This document shows, one piece after another, positions 1-3,660 of a DNA stretch of 5,453 nucleotides (position 1 is the stretch's first letter; each line of letters opens with the position of its first letter). A model generated the notes under the pieces. It was not told the DNA's origin. It ran no database searches and saw only the letters and a program-made list of their open reading frames with translations. The stretch is from an uncultured Candidatus Melainabacteria bacterium (GTDB lineage: Bacteria; Cyanobacteriota; Vampirovibrionia; Gastranaerophilales; Gastranaerophilaceae): NCBI GenBank assembly GCA_934777245.1, contig CAKVND010000080.1:1-5453 (forward strand), read 5' to 3'. The position numbers were made by a program, and so were the translations under genes.

Positions 1-46
1 GCGTTTTACCGCAAAATGAACATTTTAACCTATCATTAGATGACAT
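1..46 (-). CDS. clpX: ClpX, ATPase subunit of ClpXP protease (N-terminal fragment)
   Basis: Only the first 15 codons lie in the window, reading MSSNDRLKCSFCGKT. The CSFCGK motif (Cys9, Cys12) is the first half of the zinc-binding domain at the N-terminus of ClpX; the second cysteine pair would lie outside. An AGGAG ribosome binding site at 52-56 sits five bases before the ATG and supports the start. ClpX is the hexameric AAA+ unfoldase that recognises tagged or misfolded proteins and feeds them into the ClpP chamber. It follows clpP on the same strand, the usual gene order. The call rests on this short motif plus context; other zinc-finger proteins could begin similarly, but the position after clpP makes ClpX by far the best reading. 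Confidence 0.85.
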   Translation of the reverse strand, partial: MSSNDRLKCSFCGKT

Positions 47-96
47 AATTTCTCCTGTTTGTTGACTGTTTGGATTTCTGTTTTTTGTCTTATGCT

Positions 97-115
97 GTTG
101 GGCTGAAAGCCCAAC
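97..115. repeat. Hairpin repeat GTTGGGCT-gaa-AGCCCAAC
   Basis: A perfect 8-bp inverted repeat with a three-base loop, followed by CCTACA, lies in the clpP-clpX gap. Elements of the form TAGGTTGGGCTTTCAGCCCAAC are, from memory, dispersed in many unrelated bacterial genomes, so this is probably a copy of a repetitive palindrome rather than a clpX-specific control site. There is no T-run on either side, so it is not a standard intrinsic terminator. In the clpPX transcript it would form a stable stem that could affect mRNA decay or relative clpX expression; that part is inference. Confidence 0.5.
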
Positions 116-137
116 CTACATTTCGAGAGTTTTAATC

Positions 138-208
138 AAACCCTCACCCGAATTTCTAAGCTCGCTTACACTTGCTAAGAAATTCTACCCTCTCCCTAGG
201 AGAGGGTA
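138..208. repeat. Compound palindromic repeat element downstream of clpP
   Basis: Two dyads lie side by side. The first pairs GAATTTCT (150-157) with AGAAATTC (178-185), with a further AGC/GCT match inside. The second is a 10-bp stem TACCCTCTCC (186-195) / GGAGAGGGTA (199-208) with loop CTA. The flanking ACCCTCACCC and the CCCTCTCC stem are C-rich, unlike the AT-rich surroundings, and resemble dispersed REP/MITE-like palindromes known from many genomes. The second stem begins 8 bases past the clpP stop codon, so on the minus strand it could slow or partly terminate transcription before clpX, although no T-run follows it. Confidence 0.55.
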
Positions 209-216
209 ATTTCTGT

Positions 217-804
217 TTACATAGCATCCTTAGTAATAACTTTATCAATCATACCGTATTCAAGAGCTTCTTGAGGTGTCATGATATAGTCACGGTCAGT
301 ATCTTTTTCAATTTTCTTAATTGATTGACCTGTGTTTGAAGCCATAATTTCATTCAAAGTCTTTTTAATTCTCAAAATTTCTTGAGCTTGAATTTCGATA
401 TCTGTTGCTTGACCTTGAGCACCGCCTAAAGGTTGGTGAATAAGAACTCTAGAATGTGGAAGAGCCATTCTCTTACCTTTAGCACCAGAACATAATAGGA
501 ATGCACCCATAGAAGCTGCTTGACCTAAACAAATTGTTTGAACGTCAGCTCTGATGTGTTGCATAGTATCATAAATTGCTAAACCTGCAGTTACGCTACC
601 TCCTGGAGAGTTGATATACAACATAATATCTTTTTCCGGGTTTTCACTATCTAATAGAAGAAGCTGTGCAACGATTAGGTTTGCAACCATATCATCAACA
701 GGTGTTCCTAAAAAGATAATTCTTTCTCTTAACAATCTTGAGAAGATATCAAAAGAACGTTCACCTCTACTTGATTGTTCAATTACTACAGGTACAAAAC
801 TCAT
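217..804 (-). CDS. clpP: ClpP, ATP-dependent Clp protease proteolytic subunit
   Basis: This cytosolic serine protease forms a double-heptamer barrel that degrades proteins delivered by Clp ATPases such as ClpX. The 195-residue length is typical and complete. The catalytic triad is visible: Ser98 in GQAASMGAF, His123 in LIHQPLGG and Asp172 in DTDRDYIM. The oxyanion-hole strand [11 protein letters not shown] is at 65-74, and the N-terminal processing region plus [10 protein letters not shown] is intact. AAAGGA upstream of the ATG, about 10 bases away, serves as ribosome binding site. The sequence looks most like cyanobacterial ClpP in the stretch [18 protein letters not shown]. It precedes clpX by about 170 bases on the same strand. 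The trigger factor gene, often found just upstream, is absent; a terminator separates clpP from the small secreted-protein gene instead. Confidence 0.97.
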   Translation of the reverse strand: MSFVPVVIEQSSRGERSFDIFSRLLRERIIFLGTPVDDMVANLIVAQLLLLDSENPEKDIMLYINSPGGSVTAGLAIYDTMQHIRADVQTICLGQAASMGAFLLCSGAKGKRMALPHSRVLIHQPLGGAQGQATDIEIQAQEILRIKKTLNEIMASNTGQSIKKIEKDTDRDYIMTPQEALEYGMIDKVITKDAM

Positions 805-846
805 TTCTTATTTTCCTTTCTTATTATGTATAAAAGTGTCAATAAC

Positions 847-874
847 ATTATACATTATATAAACAATTTCACAA
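847..874 (-). promoter_or_regulatory. Probable clpP promoter
   Basis: On the minus strand TTGTGA (869-874) is followed after 16 bases by TATAAT (847-852). Transcription would start near 840, giving a leader of about 36 bases before the clpP ATG at 804. A second perfect TATAAT lies at 854-859 but has only a weak -35 match (TTAATT), so two overlapping start sites are possible. The promoter lies downstream of the 937-970 terminator, so clpP would be transcribed independently of the gene before it. Confidence 0.6.
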
Positions 875-936
875 ATAATTAATTCGTATGAAATATTCTT
901 CTTATTGGGTCAATGATATTTTAGCATGAAAACAAA

Positions 937-970
937 AAAATAGCTCTTTTTTATTTTTAAGAGCTATTTT
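937..970 (-). terminator. Intrinsic terminator after the small secreted-protein gene
   Basis: A perfect 12-bp stem pairs AAAATAGCTCTT (937-948) with AAGAGCTATTTT (959-970). On the minus strand it is followed by TTTTTTTGTTTTC if the stem's outer T residues are included. It starts six bases after the stop codon of the 976-1302 gene and ends that transcript before the clpP promoter. The symmetry means it may also work in the other direction. Confidence 0.85.
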
Positions 971-975
971 AGATT

Positions 976-1302
976 TTATTGTGCTTTTTGAAATAATGGC
1001 GTTTCTCTGTTTTGTAAACAAACTCCGAATTGACAACTTGAATTGTAATTAAAGTTATTTTCCTGCGGAGCAAAACTGTTTGCCTCACGTCTTATATCAC
1101 TTCTATCCAAAGGAGCTAGTCGAGCTTCAGGAGAGCCGGAAAACTCCTTGATATTGCCGCTTGGATTATAAATAGGTGATACTTTTTCTCTAAATCCCGG
1201 AACTTGGCAAACAGTCGCACCTTCGTCTATCGGGCATGTTGCAAAACTTGGTAAAAATGCACTGACGATTAGAATGGAAGCTAATAATATAATCTTTTTC
1301 AT
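976..1302 (-). CDS. Small secreted four-cysteine protein, function unknown
   Basis: This gene encodes a 108-residue protein of no recognised family. It begins with a clear Sec signal peptide: MKK, a hydrophobic core IILLASILIVSAFL (4-17), then PSFA with likely cleavage after Ala21. The mature part of about 87 residues has four cysteines (23, 32, 90, 95), so two disulfide bonds are plausible. No lipobox is evident. The middle is rich in Pro, Ser, Asn and charged residues and looks largely unstructured. The frame is open from an ATG at 1332, but the ATG at 1302 is the better start: AAAGGAG lies six bases upstream and the signal peptide begins exactly there. It is transcribed alone and closed by the terminator at 937-970. 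An exported or cell-surface role is inferred from the signal peptide only. Confidence 0.75.
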   Translation of the reverse strand: MKKIILLASILIVSAFLPSFATCPIDEGATVCQVPGFREKVSPIYNPSGNIKEFSGSPEARLAPLDRSDIRREANSFAPQENNFNYNSSCQFGVCLQNRETPLFQKAQ

Positions 1303-1365
1303 AAATTTCTCCTTTAAAAACATTATTTCCACCCTTATAGTAAATCATTATTCATATTAATCATT

Positions 1366-1381
1366 AGTCGCCCAGGCTACT
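1366..1381. promoter_or_regulatory. GC-rich dyad between divergent genes, possible operator
   Basis: AGTnGCC-CA-GGCnACT is a 7-bp dyad with one mismatch in the 131-base region (1333-1463) between the divergent starts at 1302 (minus) and 1464 (plus). It stands out in an otherwise AT-rich stretch. ATCATTA also occurs twice, at 1344-1350 and 1360-1366, 16 bases apart. Either could bind a regulator controlling both genes. No regulator gene is nearby, and chance is not excluded. Confidence 0.25.
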
Positions 1382-1451
1382 ACTTTCGAAGAATTATTCC
1401 CACAAATCTGATTAAAAATCATAACCACTTTTTTTTTAATAAAAAAGATAG

Positions 1452-1457
1452 TATAAT
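1452..1457 (+). promoter_or_regulatory. -10 box of a probable leaderless promoter
   Basis: A perfect TATAAT ends six bases before the ATG at 1464, so transcription would begin at or within a base of the start codon. No good -35 hexamer is present at the right distance (the sequence there is a T-run). No Shine-Dalgarno sequence precedes the ATG. An in-frame TAG at 1449-1451 rules out an earlier start. Confidence 0.55.
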
Positions 1458-1463
1458 AAAGCT

Positions 1464-2609
1464 ATGAGGAAGAGGTTAGCAGAATTAATTTTGGCTACAT
1501 TTATTGCAAATGCTGCTTTTGCAGATATGCCATATCAAGGTCATGCCGAATATGACAACCAATATTCAGCGCCGGAAGAAAAACTTTTTACCGGCAAAAC
1601 AGAATATTTAGAAAAAAAAGACGTGATAGAAATGACTGTTTCTCAAGTCCTAGACGGCACATATTCTCTTGAAGGTGATGAGTTTTTTGCAACAGTAACT
1701 TCTGATGTAGTCGGAGATAAAGGAGTTATTATCCCGAAAGGTACAGTTGCGCACGGTTCAATTACTCAAACCAGCGAAGCAAAAAGACTTGGTCGCGACG
1801 GGCATTTAAGTTTGAGTTTTGATTATCTTGTTACTCCTGACGGACGCGAAATTCCAATCGAAGGCAAAATGTCTACAAAATTGCATCCTTTGAAAGCTGC
1901 AACAAAAATTGTAGCTACAGATGTCGGATATACAGCTGTTGGCGGTGTTGCCGGAGGCATTTTTGCACTACAAGCATTAGGTTTAGAAGCTGCTATTGCT
2001 TCTCAAGGTTATACGGTTGCAGGTGGGGCGGCATTAGGCGGAACAATCGGGCTTGGCATGTCTTTGTATAGAAAAGGAAAAAACGTACTTATTGCCCCTG
2101 GGGATGAAATAAAAGTTCGAATTTTATCAAACGTAGAATTGCCTGTATACAAAGAAGAAGCTTTGCAAAAACAAGAAGTTAACTATCCGGGGCTTGATAT
2201 AAGAATTGCAAACATTCTATATGAAAAAGATCCGTTCGGTGAAGTTAACACTATTACGCTTTCGCTTTCGATTTCAAATATGTCTAAAAAAGCGTTTTCC
2301 GGCATGGATTTGGCGCTTGTAAATGATTACAACACAGTATTTAACCCGTCGATTTTTGGTGATACAAAATTGTTATTTTCTCAACTAAAACCCGGTGATA
2401 GATATGCGGGTAGAATTTCATTTGCCGTACATAATGTCAAGCAGTCTTATTGGTTAATCGTCAATGATAGAGCAACAAACAAGCCGATTGCCAAAATTTC
2501 ATTAGACAACGCGTACAAAAATGTTTCAAAAGATGTTAAAAAACGCAACGCGAAAATAAAACAAGGCAAGAAAAATTATTACAAAGAAGACTCGCCTTTT
2601 GATATGTAA
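1464..2609 (+). CDS. Exported protein with a VirB10/TrbI-like segment, function unknown
   Basis: The 381-residue product starts with a Sec signal peptide (MRKRLAELILATFIANAAFA, likely cleaved before Asp21). Residues about 56-135 contain VIIPKGTVAHGSI, then RLGRDGHLSLSFDYLVTPDG; this resembles the beta-barrel region of VirB10/TrbI-type proteins (IPKGT, then a PDG turn) and standalone envelope proteins with the same fold. Residues 155-200 form a Gly/Ala-rich hydrophobic stretch (GGVAGGIFAL, VAGGAALGGTIGLGM) like a glycine-zipper membrane hairpin, followed by the second barrel motif NVLIAPGDEIKVRI (207-220). Residues 243-350 look like a separate beta-sandwich (IANILYEK, ITLSLSISN, YWLIVNDRA), perhaps related to DUF4352. 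The tail from 352 is Lys-rich. No type IV secretion genes are nearby, so a conjugation role is unlikely. Location in the envelope or periplasm is inferred. The start appears leaderless. The gene ends four bases from the convergent nitroreductase stop. Confidence 0.8.
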   Translation: MRKRLAELILATFIANAAFADMPYQGHAEYDNQYSAPEEKLFTGKTEYLEKKDVIEMTVSQVLDGTYSLEGDEFFATVTSDVVGDKGVIIPKGTVAHGSITQTSEAKRLGRDGHLSLSFDYLVTPDGREIPIEGKMSTKLHPLKAATKIVATDVGYTAVGGVAGGIFALQALGLEAAIASQGYTVAGGAALGGTIGLGMSLYRKGKNVLIAPGDEIKVRILSNVELPVYKEEALQKQEVNYPGLDIRIANILYEKDPFGEVNTITLSLSISNMSKKAFSGMDLALVNDYNTVFNPSIFGDTKLLFSQLKPGDRYAGRISFAVHNVKQSYWLIVNDRATNKPIAKISLDNAYKNVSKDVKKRNAKIKQGKKNYYKEDSPFDM

Positions 2610-2613
2610 ATAA

Positions 2614-3225
2614 TTAAAACTTATTTCCGATTTTTTCCAAAGAAACAACTTCATCAAATCCTTTTCTTGTTTTTATTGTTTCTTTATGCTCAATTTCGTA
2701 ACCTAAAGTTATAATAGTTGATAAGATTTGATGTTCATTCAAACCTAATTTTTCTTTTACTTTTTTGTAAATATCAGGTAAAACACCTGTAACCTCGTTG
2801 CCCATCGCACCTATAATACAAGATTTAATATTAAGATTTTCAGCTTCCAACATCATGTAAGAAATCGGATAAATTAATTGTTCCATAGTTCTTACACGTA
2901 ACGCACCTTCAGCTTGTAAGGCAGGATTTAAAGCGGGGTTCTTAATATGTGTAATTTTAGCTTCTTCCCAAGCGTTTTCATCAGCAATACAAACGATTAA
3001 AGCATCTGCGTTTTTAACATGCGATTGACCTAAAGAAAGTTCAGCAAGTAAATCTTTGTTTTCTTGAGATTTAACCAAAATAAACTTCCAAGATTGAACG
3101 TTCATCCAAGATGGCGCAAGTCGTCCTGCTTCTAAAATTTTCCTCAAATCTTCATCAGAAATATGTTTGTCAGAATATGTTCTTACACTTTTGCGAGATT
3201 GAATTAAGTTTAGTAGGTCGTTCAT
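2614..3225 (-). CDS. Nitroreductase-family FMN-dependent oxidoreductase
   Basis: This complete 203-residue protein belongs to the nitroreductase fold: homodimeric, FMN-binding, using NAD(P)H to reduce nitroaromatics, quinones or related electrophiles. The FMN phosphate-binding segment SRKSVRTYSDK is at 10-20, with Arg11, Lys12, Ser13 and Arg15 as the usual contacts. LAPSWMNVQSWKFILV (37-51 region) matches the second family motif (APS-N-Q-W-F). The helix MEQLIYPISYMMLEAENLNI and the segment CIIGAMGNE (136-144) correspond to the flavin-facing part, and KTRKGFDEVV near the C-terminus holds the conserved Arg/Lys. AAGGA lies about seven bases before the ATG. The substrate cannot be assigned. It sits alone, convergent with the 1464-2609 gene and divergent from the toxin-like transcript at 3341. 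Confidence 0.92.
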   Translation of the reverse strand: MNDLLNLIQSRKSVRTYSDKHISDEDLRKILEAGRLAPSWMNVQSWKFILVKSQENKDLLAELSLGQSHVKNADALIVCIADENAWEEAKITHIKNPALNPALQAEGALRVRTMEQLIYPISYMMLEAENLNIKSCIIGAMGNEVTGVLPDIYKKVKEKLGLNEHQILSTIITLGYEIEHKETIKTRKGFDEVVSLEKIGNKF

Positions 3226-3264
3226 TGTGTGTCCTTTCTTTTTGAGTGAATAGGTTCGTGTCTG

Positions 3265-3273
3265 ATTTTAACA
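3265..3273 (-). promoter_or_regulatory. Possible extended -10 promoter of the nitroreductase gene
   Basis: On the minus strand the sequence reads TGTTAAAAT, an extended -10 element (TGn before TAAAAT) 40 bases before the nitroreductase ATG. No convincing -35 box lies upstream (ATGCTT at 17 bases), which is tolerable for extended -10 promoters. Confidence 0.35.
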
Positions 3274-3305
3274 TAAACATACAAGGCAAGCATTACCTCA
3301 AAACT

Positions 3306-3334
3306 TTGATTTAGTAGTGAATCAATGTTATACT
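3306..3334 (+). promoter_or_regulatory. Promoter of the toxin-like mRNA
   Basis: TTGATT (3306-3311), a 17-base spacer, then TATACT (3329-3334), predicting transcription from about 3341. The -35 box is the left arm of a perfect inverted repeat TTGATT-8 bases-AATCAA (3306-3311/3320-3325), which could be an operator but may be coincidental. Confidence 0.75.
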
Positions 3335-3356
3335 AAGTTTGAACACAGAGTAAAAG

Positions 3357-3434
3357 ATGCTCTTTCTAAAAAGGAGTCCGCTTACAAAATTTGTTGTAGA
3401 CTTTCGGGTTGGCTCCCGACTAGGGGGTAAATAA
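3357..3434 (+). CDS. Possible basic leader peptide in the toxin mRNA (doubtful)
   Basis: An open frame of 25 codons starts at the ATG within the 5' closing helix and ends at TAA 3432-3434. Its product would be basic (Lys5, Arg6, Lys11, Arg17, Arg21, Lys25) and without a membrane segment. The only candidate ribosome binding site is a weak AGAG (3347-3350) six bases upstream. If translated, ribosomes would open the 5' closing helix, comparable in role to the mok leader of hok. It ends 53 bases before the toxin start, so classical translational coupling is unlikely. Chance is a fair explanation. Confidence 0.2.
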   Translation: MLFLKRSPLTKFVVDFRVGSRLGGK

Positions 3435-3458
3435 AGCGAGTAGTTCGAATTTAAACTT

Positions 3459-3483
3459 ACTCCTCTTGATGTAAAAAAGGAGT
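3459..3483 (+). promoter_or_regulatory. Shine-Dalgarno-sequestering hairpin of the toxin ORF
   Basis: The toxin ribosome binding site AAGGAG (3477-3482) lies five bases before the ATG at 3488. ACTCCT (3459-3464) is perfectly complementary to AGGAGT (3478-3483), so a hairpin with a 13-base loop would hide it. The same ACTC bases also form the 3' side of an upstream hairpin, GAGTAGTT (3438-3445) with AACTTACTC (3454-3462, one bulge), so the two are mutually exclusive. AAAAAGGAGTC occurs twice (3368-3378 and 3474-3484), and the upstream copy can compete for the anti-Shine-Dalgarno sequence. Confidence 0.55.
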
Positions 3484-3487
3484 CTGT

Positions 3488-3568
3488 ATGAATGAATTCA
3501 ATATAAGCTTATTATTAATCTTTATGATTTTATTTATATTAAAAAACGGCTCTCAATCAAAAAATTAA
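3488..3568 (+). CDS. 26-residue hydrophobic peptide, probable type I toxin
   Basis: The peptide starts MNEFN, has a hydrophobic core ISLLLIFMILFIL (residues 6-18) long enough to span or insert in a membrane, and ends in a polar basic tail (Lys19, Lys25). This matches the general design of type I toxins (Fst, TxpA, Hol-Tox-like, Ibs, AapA), which damage the inner membrane when overproduced, although no specific family is recognised. A strong AAGGAG site five bases upstream supports translation, and hairpins can hide that site. The last eight codons and the stop are covered by the antisense RNA, and codons 20-25 encode its terminator stem. It has its own promoter at 3306-3334. The alternative is a leader peptide of a control RNA, but no gene follows on the same strand, because the next gene (LCP) is convergent. 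Confidence 0.7.
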   Translation: MNEFNISLLLIFMILFILKNGSQSKN

Positions 3569-3575
3569 GAACCGT
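3541..3575 (-). terminator. Intrinsic terminator of the antisense RNA
   Basis: On the minus strand ACGGTTCTTAAT pairs with ATTGAGAGCCGT (stem 3546-3557/3564-3575, loop 3558-3563) and is followed by TTTTTT then AA. The 12-bp stem contains two G-U wobbles; on the plus strand these positions become C-A mismatches, so the hairpin is stable mainly in the antisense direction. It lies within the toxin reading frame. It is also the first terminator after the LCP gene stop. Confidence 0.85.
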
Positions 3576-3622
3576 CAGACTTTCTAAGAGCATCCGGTAG
3601 TTTCTCAAGCTACCACTCTGTG
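3541..3622 (-). ncRNA. Antisense RNA, probable antitoxin of the type I locus
   Basis: A short transcript of about 80 bases is predicted from the promoter at 3628-3656 to the terminator ending at 3541. It is fully complementary to the 3' part of the toxin mRNA, including the last eight toxin codons, so pairing would give a duplex for RNase III and block the message. It can fold into a 5' hairpin GGTAG/CTACC (3610-3614/3596-3600) with an exposed TTGAGA loop suited to initial contact, a linker, and the terminator stem. Because the mRNA ends are complementary, the antisense RNA begins with nearly the same sequence as the mRNA 5' end (AACACAGAGT, later GATGCTCTT). The LCP gene just upstream lacks its own terminator, so read-through could add to antitoxin supply. 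Confidence 0.72.
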
Positions 3623-3627
3623 TTTAT

Positions 3628-3656
3628 ATTATACAATATTTTTTTTAATATTTCAA
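3628..3656 (-). promoter_or_regulatory. Strong promoter of the antisense RNA
   Basis: TTGAAA (3651-3656), a 17-base spacer, then a perfect TATAAT (3628-3633) on the minus strand, predicting a start near 3621-3623. It is a closer match to consensus than the toxin promoter (TTGATT/TATACT), as expected if the antitoxin must be in excess. It sits only four bases beyond the LCP stop codon. Confidence 0.8.
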
Positions 3657-3660
3657 CTAA

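Larger units (their letters stand above)
3341..3625 (+). ncRNA. Structured toxin mRNA of a type I toxin-antitoxin locus
   Basis: The predicted transcript of about 285 bases runs from the promoter start to the region where its 3' end can pair back to its 5' end. AACACAGAGT (3342-3351) is complementary to ACTCTGTGTT (3615-3624), and GATGCTCTT (3356-3364) to AAGAGCATC (3586-3594); between them on the 3' side sits the hairpin GGTAG/CTACC (3596-3600/3610-3614). Such end-to-end closure is known in type I toxin mRNAs such as hok and AapA1, where it holds the message inactive until processed. The 147-base leader also has hairpins TACAA/TTGTA (3383-3387/3394-3398) and TCGGG/CCCGA (3404-3408/3415-3419). 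The 3' end is uncertain: no classical plus-strand terminator is seen, only an AT-rich T8 run at 3639-3646. Confidence 0.7.

Noticed and set aside
611..862. Open frame of 83 codons on the plus strand
   Set aside because: It lies opposite clpP and its upstream region, with no ribosome binding site and no protein-like features; it is a shadow of clpP.
1303..1332. Longer start for the small secreted protein (ATG at 1332)
   Set aside because: It would put ten residues before the signal peptide and place the good AAAGGAG site inside the gene.
2605..2640. Shared terminator between the convergent genes ending at 2609 and 2614
   Set aside because: No stem with a T-run was found here; the stops are four bases apart and the transcripts probably overlap.
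3438..3462. tRNA T-arm-like GTTCGAAT
   Set aside because: No acceptor, D-arm or anticodon stem can be placed around it; it is part of a leader hairpin of the toxin mRNA.
3341..3625. tmRNA, 6S RNA, RNase P RNA or a group II intron
   Set aside because: End-to-end pairing and an internal short frame invite these ideas, but there is no tRNA-like end with CCA or AANDENYALAA-type tag, no RNase P core motifs, no single long 6S-like helix, and no intron domain V.
3341..3660. Plasmid replication control by countertranscribed RNA
   Set aside because: Antisense plus leader peptide would fit, but no rep gene follows; the next gene is convergent and encodes an LCP protein.
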